Shown here: in pieces, positions 18,485 to 27,956 of the stretch | Numbering within the stretch: position 1 is the first letter of the stretch | Layout: each line of letters starts with the position of its first letter | Source: Nitrosomonas ureae | Lineage (GTDB): Bacteria > Pseudomonadota > Gammaproteobacteria > Burkholderiales > Nitrosomonadaceae | Length of the DNA: 64,000 nt | Assembly: GCF_900108305.1 (NCBI RefSeq) | Contig: NZ_FNUX01000004.1 | Span: 92,868 to 156,867, forward strand | Direction: 5' to 3' | Translations under genes and position numbers: made by a program | The notes under the pieces: generated by a model | Seen by the model: the letters and a program-made list of their open reading frames with translations, nothing else | Told to the model about the DNA's origin: nothing | The model's database searches: none

Positions 18485-19441
18485 ATGGCAACTATACAAC
18501 CAGTAGTTTTGTTTTTTGTATTCGGGGTCTTGGCAGGTGTGATCAAGTCTGATCTGAAAATACCCGAAGCGTTATATAAAAGTTTAAGCTTGTTTCTGCT
18601 GATCGCCATTGGTTTTAAAGGCGGGGTGTCAATGGCCAAGTACGAAATCATGGAAGTACTCCCCATTGCGGGCTCAATGGTTGTCTTGGCGGCACTGATT
18701 CCATTGACGGCTTACCCGATATTAAGGTTCATTGGCAGATTTACTCAAGCGGATGCGGGTGCGATTTCTGCGCACTACGGTTCTGTGAGCGCGGTAACGT
18801 TTGCTGTGGGCGTGGCTTTTCTGGCGGCGAAGGATGAGTATTCCGAGGGGTATATGGTGCTGATTATGGCATTGATGGAAATACCGGCACTGGTGACCGG
18901 TACGATTCTGGCGCGTGCCGGTGCGAGTGGTGAAAAAACCCAATGGGGCAAACTGATGCACGAGATTCTAACGGGTACCAGTCTTTATCTATTGGTGGCC
19001 GGTGTGATTATTGGTTATTATGCCGGAGTCATGGATATGGTAGCCCCATTGGATAAGATGTTCATGGACTTATTCATGGGTGTGTTAGCTTTCTTCTTAT
19101 TGGAAATGGGGTTGTTGGCATCATCCAGATTGAAAGCCGTTATGTCAAAGGGCGTATTTTTAATTGCATTTGGTATATTGTTTCCGCTAACAGCCGGATT
19201 ATTCGGTGCTTACCTAGGTTGGATTTTTGGCTTGTCGGAAGGTGGCAGCATGTTATTGGCAGTATTGTATGCCAGTTGCTCCTATATCGCTGCGCCTGCG
19301 GCTATGCGCATCGCGGTTCCGGACGCGGATCCGGCGATTTCAATAGGCGCTTCGCTGGGAATAACTTTTCCTTTTAATATATTCATTGGTGTGCCAATAT
19401 ACTGGGAGATGGCGCATTGGTTTCATGGTATTGCAGTTTAG
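18485..19441 (+). CDS. sbtA: Sodium-dependent bicarbonate transporter, SbtA family
   Basis: 318 residues, about ten hydrophobic segments. The N-terminal FVFGVLAGVIKSDLKIPEALYK, FLLIAIGFKGG, and ISAHYGSVSAVTFAVGVAFL blocks and the pseudo-repeated second half (LGASLGITFPFNIFIGVPIY-like end) are characteristic of the SbtA/DUF897 family. SbtA imports bicarbonate with sodium in cyanobacteria. In an autotrophic nitrifier it would feed carbon fixation via carbonic anhydrase. ATG 18485 follows GGGAG. It is paired with an SbtB-like gene 49 bases downstream, as in cyanobacteria. Confidence 0.92.
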   Translation: MATIQPVVLFFVFGVLAGVIKSDLKIPEALYKSLSLFLLIAIGFKGGVSMAKYEIMEVLPIAGSMVVLAALIPLTAYPILRFIGRFTQADAGAISAHYGSVSAVTFAVGVAFLAAKDEYSEGYMVLIMALMEIPALVTGTILARAGASGEKTQWGKLMHEILTGTSLYLLVAGVIIGYYAGVMDMVAPLDKMFMDLFMGVLAFFLLEMGLLASSRLKAVMSKGVFLIAFGILFPLTAGLFGAYLGWIFGLSEGGSMLLAVLYASCSYIAAPAAMRIAVPDADPAISIGASLGITFPFNIFIGVPIYWEMAHWFHGIAV

Positions 19442-19490
19442 GGATTATTAAATTTTTGAATGATTATTGACCTTTCGGAAAAGATAAATT

Positions 19491-19808
19491 ATGAATAATA
19501 CAATCGTAATGAAACGATTCGAGATTGTTATCGGAATTGAGCAGCTCGAGCAATTGATGGATCTGTTGGACGAATGCGGGGTGCGTGGTTACACTGTCAT
19601 TAAGAATGTCGGCGGGCTTGGATCGCGGGGTGTGCGTGATCCCGATGATGTTCTGACGGAGGAGGAGAATGTCATGGTGGTTCTTGCCTGTAAAGAGGAA
19701 CAAGCGCAAAAGGTTGTTAACGAACTGAGACCGGCGTTAAAAGGTTTTGGTGGAATGTGTCTGGTTTCGGATTGTCTCTGGCTTGAGGGACCGGCTGCTT
19801 CTTATTGA
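19491..19808 (+). CDS. sbtB: P-II-like regulator of bicarbonate transport (SbtB-like)
   Basis: 105 residues with the P-II ferredoxin-like fold pattern: a first strand FEIVIGIEQLEQLMDLLDE, GVRGYTVIKNVGGLGSRG, a T-loop (VRDPDDVLTEEEN), MVVLACKEEQAQKVVNEL and FGGMCLVSDCLWLEG. In cyanobacteria SbtB binds adenine nucleotides and plugs or modulates SbtA. The C-terminal cysteine-containing R-loop of cyanobacterial SbtB is not evident here. The start could also be ATG 19509. Its position right behind sbtA is the main support for the specific name. Confidence 0.88.
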   Translation: MNNTIVMKRFEIVIGIEQLEQLMDLLDECGVRGYTVIKNVGGLGSRGVRDPDDVLTEEENVMVVLACKEEQAQKVVNELRPALKGFGGMCLVSDCLWLEGPAASY

Positions 19809-19839
19809 TGTCCGGTTTGTTCATAGATATCATCGTCTG

Positions 19840-19886
19840 GATGCTGTAATACGCGCGTATATTGCCTTTGCGTGTATTGCAGCATC
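19840..19886 (+). terminator. Probable terminator after sbtB
   Basis: A long imperfect hairpin pairs GATGCTGTAATACGC (19840-19854) with the inverted GCGTGTATTGCAGCATC (19870-19886) and is followed by TGATTTT. It is ~30 bases past the sbtB stop. Confidence 0.55.
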
Positions 19887-19975
19887 TGATTTTGCTGCAA
19901 AAGAATATTAAAAGAATATTGGTTGGCTGTGGCTGCTTCCATCATCAAAGATAGTTCTGTCGCTTATCGCTCTTC

Positions 19976-20770
19976 ATGCAAAAAAATACCCCGCTATTGT
20001 TGCGTTTTCTCCGCCTGACGCGTTTGCTGTTTCATGTCGCCTCGGGCTTATTGCAATCGGTGGTGTATCCCTATTTTCCTCTGTCCATTCAACGCAAATT
20101 GATGCAGCGATGGGCCGGTGGATTATTGTCTGTGCTTGAAATCAGACTGCAATGTCACGGAAGATTGCCTACTGCGGAAATTCCATGTGTGTTATTGGCC
20201 GCCAATCATATATCCTGGTTGGATGTTTGTGTGTTGATGGCAGTCTGCCCTACTCGCTTTGTGGCTAAGGCAGAAATTAGCCGGTGGCCGATTTTAGGGC
20301 GATTGAGCAGAAATGTCGGTACGTTGTTTATTGAGCGTGCAAAGCGTGCTGATACCTTGCGCATCAATCAACGAATCAGTGAAGTGCTGGAAAGAGGAGA
20401 GCGGGTTACGGTATTCCCGGAGGGAACGACAACCGATGGTACACGATTGGAACATTTTCATGCTTCGCTACTGCAATCGGCTGTAACAACCGATGCATTG
20501 CTTTATCCTGTTGCCATCAGATATCGCAATAGCGCCGGCGGAATTTGCCAAGAGGCGGTTTATGCAGAGTCGTCACTGGTTGTGTCATTGCAAAAAATAC
20601 TGAGCCAAACAAGAATTGATGCAGAATTGACCTTTAACTCACCGATTTCTTGTGGCACCAAGAATCGTCGTGAATTGGCGCGATTGTCAGAACAAGCGAT
20701 TGCCGATACCTTATCGTTGCCTATTGTGCACATGAAAGTTGAAAAACTTTCTGGTCTTCCAGGCGAATAG
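19976..20770 (+). CDS. 1-acyl-sn-glycerol-3-phosphate acyltransferase (PlsC family)
   Basis: 264 residues. Adds the second acyl chain in phospholipid synthesis, or a related lyso-lipid acylation, at the inner membrane. The catalytic HX4D motif is NHISWLD (H78-D83). ISRWPILGRLSRNVGTLFIER and FPEGTTTDG (about 147-155) are the other acyltransferase blocks, and an N-terminal amphipathic or membrane region precedes them. Lyso-ornithine lipid acyltransferase is an alternative reading. Its last 50 bases overlap the convergent apaH gene. Confidence 0.9.
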   Translation: MQKNTPLLLRFLRLTRLLFHVASGLLQSVVYPYFPLSIQRKLMQRWAGGLLSVLEIRLQCHGRLPTAEIPCVLLAANHISWLDVCVLMAVCPTRFVAKAEISRWPILGRLSRNVGTLFIERAKRADTLRINQRISEVLERGERVTVFPEGTTTDGTRLEHFHASLLQSAVTTDALLYPVAIRYRNSAGGICQEAVYAESSLVVSLQKILSQTRIDAELTFNSPISCGTKNRRELARLSEQAIADTLSLPIVHMKVEKLSGLPGE

Positions 20771-21524
20771 CGGTTAATCGTCCGCCCCAAACGCAACCCG
20801 TATCCAATGCAATCAAATTATCCGTTATGTGTAAACCTAGTGCTGACCAGTGACCACAAATAATAGTGCTATTTTGACTGATCCGGTGGGGTACATTAAA
20901 CCACGGAAAATAGCCGGAAGGGATGGAATGTAAATTTCCTTTATAGGTGAAATTCATTTTGCCTTCTAATGTGCATACCCGCATTCTCGTCATGGCGTTA
21001 ATAATAACTCGCAGGCGCATGTAATCAACCCATTCATCTTGCCAGTAATCGGGTTCGTCGCCATATATTCGTGAGAACAGATCCAGGTAATTATCCTGTT
21101 GTAAGGCATTCTCGACTTCGCGGGCTAATTGTTTCGCTTGTGAAATTGACCAGGACGGCAACAGGCCTGCATGAACCATGGCATATGAATCTTCGGAATG
21201 AAATAATTTTTGGTGTCGCAACCAATGCAGCAATTCTTCCCGATCAGGCGCATCAAGAATCGGTTGGAGGGTGTCATGGGAGAGGTTCTTTGCTTTTCCT
21301 GCGGCAACTGTTAACAGGTGTAAGTCATGATTTCCCAATACCATCAGTATGGCATCACCGGCTTGTTTAATATAACGCAATAGTGACAATGAATCAGGGC
21401 CGCGATTGACGATGTCTCCCACCAACCACAATCGGTCCTGTACGGGATCAAACCGGATCAAGTCGATCAGCCGCTGGAACTCGGTAAAGCAGCCTTGTAA
21501 GTCACCAATTGCATAGGTTGCCAT
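20721..21524 (-). CDS. apaH: Symmetrical bis(5'-nucleosyl)-tetraphosphatase
   Basis: 267 residues. Cleaves Ap4A to two ADP. Metallophosphatase signatures are at the expected places: GDLQG (residues 7-11), GDIVNRGPDS (36-45), LGNHDLHLL (about 64-72), the HAGLLP block and ICGHWSALGL near the C-terminus. ATG 21524 gives a standard N-terminus MATYAIGDLQGCF. It lies six bases downstream of dapB on the same strand, suggesting a short operon; its 3' end overlaps plsC on the opposite strand. Confidence 0.95.
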   Translation of the reverse strand: MATYAIGDLQGCFTEFQRLIDLIRFDPVQDRLWLVGDIVNRGPDSLSLLRYIKQAGDAILMVLGNHDLHLLTVAAGKAKNLSHDTLQPILDAPDREELLHWLRHQKLFHSEDSYAMVHAGLLPSWSISQAKQLAREVENALQQDNYLDLFSRIYGDEPDYWQDEWVDYMRLRVIINAMTRMRVCTLEGKMNFTYKGNLHSIPSGYFPWFNVPHRISQNSTIICGHWSALGLHITDNLIALDTGCVWGGRLTAIRLEDQKVFQLSCAQ

Positions 21525-21530
21525 GAGATG

Positions 21531-22361
<831 letters not shown>

Positions 22362-22389
22362 TTAAGAATCAATTACCAATCTTGTTGAG

Positions 22390-22791
22390 CTATTGTTTTA
22401 CCTCGTCATCTGATTGGGTTTCATTTTTATCAGAGTCACGCTCGATTGGTTTGGTTTTTGTGGCTTCTTGCGAAAATTGCATATAGTTTTCGATATTAAT
22501 TAAAGTGTCATTTTCAAAAAAGAGCGTTAGCCGTTTATGCTCAGTTAGGTCTCCTTTCTCCCGCATTAAATAAACATAATCCCATCGATTTTCACGAAAG
22601 GCATCAACGATTAACGGAGAACCCATCACAAAGAGTACTTGGGATTTGGTCATGCCGAGTGTTAATTTTTCCAGCATTTCATCTGAAACAACATTGCCTT
22701 GTTGAACATCAATTCGGTATAGAATATGGGGGAGGAATGAGCATCCGGTGAATAGTAGAAAAATAAGCAGTGCGGAAAATTTTACAGCCAT
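22390..22791 (-). CDS. bamE: Outer membrane protein assembly factor BamE (SmpA/OmlA)
   Basis: 133 residues. A lipoprotein of the BAM complex. The signal peptide ends in lipobox FTGC (Cys17). The SmpA fold motifs follow: QGNVVSDEMLEKLTLGMTK, VLFVMGSPLIVDAFRENRWDYVY and LTLFFENDTLINIE. The C-terminal tail is charged and probably disordered. Divergent from fur across a 75-bp shared regulatory region, a widely conserved pairing. Confidence 0.95.
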   Translation of the reverse strand: MAVKFSALLIFLLFTGCSFLPHILYRIDVQQGNVVSDEMLEKLTLGMTKSQVLFVMGSPLIVDAFRENRWDYVYLMREKGDLTEHKRLTLFFENDTLINIENYMQFSQEATKTKPIERDSDKNETQSDDEVKQ

Positions 22792-22806
22792 TTTATGAAT
22801 AGTATG

Positions 22807-22835
22807 TTTTCAAAGTGAGCACAGCACTATATGAT
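22807..22835 (+). promoter_or_regulatory. Predicted sigma-70 promoter of fur
   Basis: TTTTCA (22807-22812) and TATGAT (22830-22835) are separated by exactly 17 bases in the bamE/fur divergent region, 26 bases upstream of the fur start region. Confidence 0.55.
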
Positions 22836-22866
22836 ACAGTAAATAATTTTCCGGATAGAAATAACC

Positions 22867-23307
22867 ATGAATAGCTCTGATGGTCTGAAAAGTATAGATC
22901 TTAAAAATATCGGTCTAAAAACTACGTTACCCAGACTCAAGATATTGAATCTTTTTGAGCAAAGTAGCATACGGCATCTGTCTGCTGAAGATGTTTATAA
23001 AGAGTTGCTCAATGAAGGTGAAGATATTGGATTGGCGACTGTATATCGTGTACTCACGCAGTTTGAACAGGCTGGCCTGCTTGAACGGCATCACTTTGAA
23101 AGTGGTAAAGCGGTATTTGAATTAAAGGGAAGCGGCCATCATGATCACTTGGTCTGCCTGCAATGTGGACGTGTAGAAGAATTTTACGACTCGGAAATAG
23201 AGAAACGCCAATTAAATATTGCAAAAGAACGTGGATTTACTCTGCAAGAACATTCACTCTCACTTTATGCCGACTGTATTAAACTCAATTGCCCACATAA
23301 GAAATAA
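22867..23307 (+). CDS. fur: Ferric uptake regulator Fur
   Basis: 146 residues. Iron-responsive repressor. Winged helix with [39 protein letters not shown] (recognition helix) and [21 protein letters not shown]. The metal-binding dimer region has [17 protein letters not shown] with one CxxC, and CIKLNC at the end. The N-terminus is a few residues longer than usual ([17 protein letters not shown]). Likely iron homeostasis control in an iron-demanding cytochrome-rich cell. Confidence 0.96.
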   Translation: MNSSDGLKSIDLKNIGLKTTLPRLKILNLFEQSSIRHLSAEDVYKELLNEGEDIGLATVYRVLTQFEQAGLLERHHFESGKAVFELKGSGHHDHLVCLQCGRVEEFYDSEIEKRQLNIAKERGFTLQEHSLSLYADCIKLNCPHKK

Positions 23308-23362
23308 ACCATGCTTGCGATTGTCGCCCCCGCTGTCTTAATCAATTTTTTTGGCGTAAAGT

Positions 23363-24583
23363 ATGACGCGTAAGAAATTCTGTTTAAGTATTGTTGTTGT
23401 GTTAGCAGAGTTGATTTCATTGCCATTTGCTTATGCTGATACTGCCAGTTTTGGCGAATGTATTTCCAGAATGAAGATTTTGGCGAGATCCGGGGGTATT
23501 TCAGACAGAACGGTGAATCAAGTATTAGATAAGGTCAAACATATTCCGCGTGTCATTGAACTGGACAGGCGGCAGCCTGAATTTACACAAACATTTTCGG
23601 GTTACTTTAATACACGCATCAATGATGAGCGTATTAAACGCGGTCGAGCGTTATTAGCACAATACCGTACATTATTGGAGAGAACTCAATTAGAAACAGG
23701 TATTCCGGCGCAATATTTGGTTTCATTCTGGGGATTGGAAACTAATTATGGCGGATATTTTGGTGATTGGCTGGTAACGGATTCTTTGGCGACATTAGCT
23801 TGTGATCCGCGTCGAAGCACCTTTTTTACGCAAGAGTTGCTCAATGCTATGCGGATCCTGGATGCGGGAGATATCGCCCATGAGCGGATGATCGGTTCCT
23901 GGGCGGGCGCCATGGGACATATGCAATTTATGCCCTCGACTTTCTTGAGTTATGCCAAAGACGTCGATGGTGACGGACGCCGGGATTTATGGGGCAGTAT
24001 TCCGGATGCCATGGGATCGGCCGCGAATTTCTTGCGGGAACTGGGCTGGACGCCAGGATTGGATTGGGGACAGGAAGTTCGATTGCCGCCATCATTTGAT
24101 TATGGATTGGCTGGCCGTGATCAAATGTTAAGTCTGGCAGCGTGGGCGAAGCTGGGGGTTACTACAACTTCTGGATCGCCTGTAGCATCGACAGAGCAGA
24201 AGTTTGCCCTGCTTGTACCTTCCGGTCATCAGGGGCCGGCGTTTTTAGTTTCAAAAAATTTTCACGTCATCATGCGCTGGAATCGTTCAGAGTTTTACGC
24301 ATTGTCGGTGGGTCATTTGGCGGATCGCATTGCGGGTGCAGCTGCATTACATCGCATACCTCCGGCTGATACTGATAAAATATCCCGCGAACAAGTACGC
24401 CAGCTTCAGCTGGATTTATTGGCTTTAGGCATTGATGCAGGTGAAGTCGATGGCGTATTGGGCTCAACAACCCGCAAAGCAATCAGTCGCTTTCAGCAAA
24501 AAACACAACGTATTGCTGACGGACATTTGGATATAGCTTTATTAACTGCGATTCGTCAAGCAGCCAGCGTGGTGCCTCGCTAG
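23363..24583 (+). CDS. Lytic murein transglycosylase, MltB family, with C-terminal peptidoglycan-binding domain
   Basis: 406 residues. A signal peptide (cleavage after AYA near residue 26) is followed by an MltB-type catalytic domain: IPRVIELDRRQPEFTQTF, SFWGLETNYGGYFGDW (catalytic Glu), SWAGAMGHMQFMPSTFL and DVDGDGRRDLWGSIPDA. The C-terminal ~65 residues form a PG_binding_1 repeat (LDLLALGIDAGEVDGVLGS). Cleaves glycan strands to 1,6-anhydro products in the periplasm, which connects to anmK at 36.5 kb. It is not a lipoprotein, so it is nearer the soluble MltB2-type group than MltB itself. Confidence 0.92.
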   Translation: MTRKKFCLSIVVVLAELISLPFAYADTASFGECISRMKILARSGGISDRTVNQVLDKVKHIPRVIELDRRQPEFTQTFSGYFNTRINDERIKRGRALLAQYRTLLERTQLETGIPAQYLVSFWGLETNYGGYFGDWLVTDSLATLACDPRRSTFFTQELLNAMRILDAGDIAHERMIGSWAGAMGHMQFMPSTFLSYAKDVDGDGRRDLWGSIPDAMGSAANFLRELGWTPGLDWGQEVRLPPSFDYGLAGRDQMLSLAAWAKLGVTTTSGSPVASTEQKFALLVPSGHQGPAFLVSKNFHVIMRWNRSEFYALSVGHLADRIAGAAALHRIPPADTDKISREQVRQLQLDLLALGIDAGEVDGVLGSTTRKAISRFQQKTQRIADGHLDIALLTAIRQAASVVPR

Positions 24584-24619
24584 AAATCATTAATAAGGAT
24601 CCAGCAGCATGTCCGGTTT

Positions 24620-25606
24620 CTAAGTCAGAAGGTGCTTGATGGCCTCTTGTTCCGCAATCAATTCTTGATAACTTTGTTGCATTTTTACTTGATCAGACTG
24701 ATTTGTTTCCAGGTTCTCAACGATTCTGTACTGACCGTTCTGACAGGTGACAGGGAAGCTGTAGATGACTCCGCTCGGAATACCATAGCATCCATTCGAA
24801 GGTACGCCCATCGAGACCCAGTCACCTTCCCGCGTACCGAAAATCCAATTCTGCATATGATTGATAATAGCGTTAGCTGCACTCGCTGCGCTGGATTTGC
24901 CACGACGTGCCTCGATAATTGCCGCACCGCGTTTTTGCACTACTGGAATAAAGTGATTTTCTACCCACGCAGAATCATTGATTAGCGAGGAAGCTTTATC
25001 GTTTCCTACTGTTGCATGACTTAGATCAGGAAATTGCGTATTTGAGTGATTTCCCCAAACGATAATTCGTTTAACATCTGACACGGGTACCTGAAGTTTA
25101 AGCGCAACTTGCGACAATGCGCGATTGTGATCCAATCTTAGCATTGCAGAAAAATTTTCTGGAGCAAGATCGGGGGCATTTTTTAAAGCAATGTAAGCAT
25201 TCGTGTTGGCCGGATTGCCAACAACTAATACCTTGACATTACGCTTGGCAACTGCATTAAGTGCTTTTCCTTGTGAAATGAATATGGGGCCGTTGGCTGC
25301 AAGAAGATCCTTGCGTTCCATATTTTCTCCACGTGGCCGCGCACCCACCAGCAAAGCAATATCTGCATTTTCGAATGCAACTTCAGGATTGTCAGTGGTG
25401 ATGATTCCAGCCAGTAGCGGAAAAGCGCAGTCGTATAGCTCCATGACGATGCCGTCAAAGAAAGATTGAGCCTCAGTAATGTCATGTAATTGCAGAATAA
25501 CGGGCTGATCTTTACCCAACATGTCACCCGCTGCAATGCGATATAGCAGGCTATAACAAATCTGTCCGGTTGCACCGGTGACAGCGATACGAATAGGCGA
25601 TTTCAT
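24620..25606 (-). CDS. mdh: Malate dehydrogenase
   Basis: 328 residues. NAD-dependent oxidation of malate in the TCA cycle. [15 protein letters not shown] nucleotide loop, [16 protein letters not shown] (substrate Arg), [26 protein letters not shown] and the catalytic histidine in [15 protein letters not shown] 25606 is chosen over the in-frame 25633 because GGATTGGA precedes it and the Rossmann strand follows at once. Belongs to the long, cytosolic-type MDH group typical of betaproteobacteria. Confidence 0.96.
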   Translation of the reverse strand: MKSPIRIAVTGATGQICYSLLYRIAAGDMLGKDQPVILQLHDITEAQSFFDGIVMELYDCAFPLLAGIITTDNPEVAFENADIALLVGARPRGENMERKDLLAANGPIFISQGKALNAVAKRNVKVLVVGNPANTNAYIALKNAPDLAPENFSAMLRLDHNRALSQVALKLQVPVSDVKRIIVWGNHSNTQFPDLSHATVGNDKASSLINDSAWVENHFIPVVQKRGAAIIEARRGKSSAASAANAIINHMQNWIFGTREGDWVSMGVPSNGCYGIPSGVIYSFPVTCQNGQYRIVENLETNQSDQVKMQQSYQELIAEQEAIKHLLT

Positions 25607-25633
25607 TTTTTCCAATCCTCGAGAAGCCACCAA

Positions 25634-26122
25634 TAGACTGGAAAATTGGCGGTATATGGGGAATAGTCAGCAAATTATACTTGCAATCAGAGTCTGGCGA
25701 AAGAGCAAGTGTGCCTAATAATAAGGCATTCTTCTAGGGCATTGATTGCATATCAGAATACTAATATGTGAAACATGTGAAGCTAATCAATGCTGACAGG
25801 AAATAGCTTTTCTGTTTTTGCTTTTTTGCACCTGCTAACTGATCGATGAAGTGATTGCGCGGTCCTCAGACGTGCATTTGATACAGCTGGGTCTGGTTCA
25901 ATTAGTAAATCTCATTAAGTATTGAGCATTCAGCATCCATTCAGCTCGTATTCAATACAATCGTGCAAAACGAACCTGCAAGGTAGCCGTATGAAAAGTT
26001 TTTATTGAAATTATTTGATCATTGTTTTACCTGCATGATTGTCAGAAACTGGAAGATTGCTATTCATGAAGCTGGATAGAGGTAGCTCCTCAATCGAGAA
26101 TGGAATAATGTAGGGAGGTTAT
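25634..26122. other. Gene-free stretch
   Basis: About 490 bases between mdh and the glycine-zipper lipoprotein gene. AT-rich, with stops in all frames and no convincing tRNA, hairpin terminator or repeat. It presumably contains the two divergent promoters. Confidence 0.5.
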
Positions 26123-26662
26123 ATGTTAATACTGAGAAATTTGATTGTCATTATGATCGCCGGGTTTCTGGTTGCTTGTGTCCATTTACCAACTGGTCCG
26201 AGTGTAATGGCATTGCCAGGATCCGGTAAGAACTTTGATCAGTTCCGGTCTGATGAATATGTATGCAAGCAGTATGCGTACGAGCAAGTTGAGGGTTACA
26301 CACCGCGAACCGCATCCCGGATGAGCGGTATCCAGAATGCCGCTCTGGGGAGTGGGCTTGGTGCCGCAGGAGGCGCTATTTTGGGAGGTGGACATGGCGC
26401 GGCGATCGGGGCCGGAATCGGTCTTTTATTTGGTAGTGTCCTTGGAACAAGTAATGCAACAGCCACAGGTTATGCTGCTCAACAGAGATATGACAACAGC
26501 TATGTGCAGTGCATGTATGCCAAGGGACACAGCGTTCCTGTCAATGGCAGAGTTATTCATGGTTCATCGGGCACAAATAGTGTCAGCAGGGTAGCTGTGC
26601 CGGTACCGGGAAATTTTGTTCCACCGCCACGCGGTAATCCGCCGCCTCCACCTCCACGCTGA
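26123..26662 (+). CDS. Glycine-zipper outer-membrane lipoprotein
   Basis: 179 residues. A short signal with lipobox LVAC (Cys19) is followed by a Cys/Tyr-containing segment (DEYVCKQYAYEQVEG) and then a glycine-zipper membrane motif rich in GxxxG (about 74-110, AALGSGLGAAGGAILGGGHG and onward). The C-terminus is a polyproline tail (PPPRGNPPPPPPR). Such proteins usually sit in the outer membrane; the role is unknown. GGGAGG six bases upstream of ATG supports the start. It stands alone between mdh and a divergent exported protein. Confidence 0.85.
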   Translation: MLILRNLIVIMIAGFLVACVHLPTGPSVMALPGSGKNFDQFRSDEYVCKQYAYEQVEGYTPRTASRMSGIQNAALGSGLGAAGGAILGGGHGAAIGAGIGLLFGSVLGTSNATATGYAAQQRYDNSYVQCMYAKGHSVPVNGRVIHGSSGTNSVSRVAVPVPGNFVPPPRGNPPPPPPR

Positions 26663-26843
26663 TACTTTTTCATTTAGTCATCGACGTGGGGCCACTAAGA
26701 CTAAGGAACGAGCAAAATGCCACTGCCGCATTGAAACAAAAGCTGATTCTGGAATTAAGTTATGGAAAGATATTCAGTCACGTTTTCAGTGAATGAATAT
26801 CTTTGGTAACGATATGCAATATAAGCGTTGATAACAGCTGTTA

Positions 26844-27401
26844 CTATTGCCGTTGCTTAATTTGACGTCGCTTCAGCAGTTTATCTGTAAATAATGCGAT
26901 CAACAGGAATGCGATGATATAGGGTATAGCAGTAAAGAAAGCCTCCTGATAATTGGTCATTTGTATTCGTAGTGGATATTCATACTGCAAGGGGGGGACG
27001 CCTTCTCCTGTTACAAATAGGGTGTATTGCCCCTCATCCAGGTTAAATGCGCCCTTGATGATCCCGTCAGAATGATTGGTAGAATATAAAGTTGTTATTG
27101 TATCGCTTAACGCTTGGCCGGTACCTCTCACAATTTTGATAGCAATCGGCATATCACGCAGCGCCTGATCGACAAGATCCAGTACCCACAAGGTTTCGCC
27201 TTCATTTGGAATTTCAGTGCAGTATTCCGCTTCCGGGTCGCGGTGAGGTTGATATGTACTGAGATGCACCATGCTGCCGGAAATATTGCGCATGCAAATA
27301 TCGGATTCCAAGGATACTTTACCGTGAGCGGCGGCTAGGCCGGAATAGAAAGCTGCGGCGAGTATGATGACTGAAATCCATATTTTTATGATTGGGCTCA
27401 T
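26844..27401 (-). CDS. Exported protein with C-terminal membrane anchor, family not recognised
   Basis: 185 residues. A Sec signal peptide (cleavage near LAAAHG, residue ~25) is followed by a ~130-residue beta-rich periplasmic domain with two cysteines likely forming a disulfide (DICMRN and AEYCTEIP). One membrane helix (about 155-173) and a basic tail (KLLKRRQIKQRQ) complete it. The layout, periplasmic beta-domain plus one C-terminal anchor, resembles the copper-associated PmoD/AmoD-like type in shape only; I see no convincing metal-site signature and do not claim homology. Confidence 0.75.
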   Translation of the reverse strand: MSPIIKIWISVIILAAAFYSGLAAAHGKVSLESDICMRNISGSMVHLSTYQPHRDPEAEYCTEIPNEGETLWVLDLVDQALRDMPIAIKIVRGTGQALSDTITTLYSTNHSDGIIKGAFNLDEGQYTLFVTGEGVPPLQYEYPLRIQMTNYQEAFFTAIPYIIAFLLIALFTDKLLKRRQIKQRQ

Positions 27402-27611
27402 TCTCTAAACTCCTATACTTTTTGATCAACGATCTGTTTGAGTATTTGATGCAATTTTAATTCCATGATCTGTTGATTACAGATTACGCATAATAGGAAA
27501 AATTAAGGAACGATGTGCTTGCGGCTATATAACGGCAGACGCGTCATCGCATACGATGCACATCGCAACAAATTTTCAGGAGATTACCGAATTTATAGAG
27601 ATTTTCTATAA

Positions 27612-27956
27612 TTGACAGAGAAAACAAAAAAGACTGGTTTATTTGTCATCAGTACAATTTATGCAGCAGTACTATGCCAATTTGCTTACTGCTTAAACCT
27701 CGCCATCGACATGGTGCCAACGGCGATTGGTGTTTACCCCTATAACCAGTATAGTGGGCGAATCGTACACCGGCTCGAGTTCAGCACCGAAACGGCGGCA
27801 ATGGTTGGCGTAAGGGTTGAATGCGTGGCTAATCAGATTAAACAGTGGAATGCCGTGGACTGCTTCGAGATCGACAGGTATAATTTTCATGATTTTTTCT
27901 TATTCTGCAATGCGCAAGCTCCAGTTCCTCATACCAACAATATGGCCGACTTATGA
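27612..27956 (+). CDS. Hypothetical ORF overlapping the ATPase start
   Basis: 114 codons from TTG 27612 with a hydrophobic N-terminal segment (GLFVISTIYAAVLCQFAYC). Its stop overlaps the ATPase ATG as ATGA, which is the only positive evidence. The antisense frame 27890-27693 (65 codons) looks equally coding-like, so either could be real or both may be remnants of an older gene. No family recognised. This marks the left edge of the GC-rich insert. Confidence 0.25.
   Translation: MTEKTKKTGLFVISTIYAAVLCQFAYCLNLAIDMVPTAIGVYPYNQYSGRIVHRLEFSTETAAMVGVRVECVANQIKQWNAVDCFEIDRYNFHDFFLFCNAQAPVPHTNNMADL

Noticed and set aside
18237..18506. 89-codon ORF upstream of sbtA
   Set aside because: Overlaps the sbtA start in another frame and contains the hairpin with T-run; no recognisable product.
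27693..27890. 65-codon minus-strand ORF upstream of the ATPase
   Set aside because: Reads plausibly but is antisense to another ORF of equal quality; no homologue recognised, so not listed as a gene.
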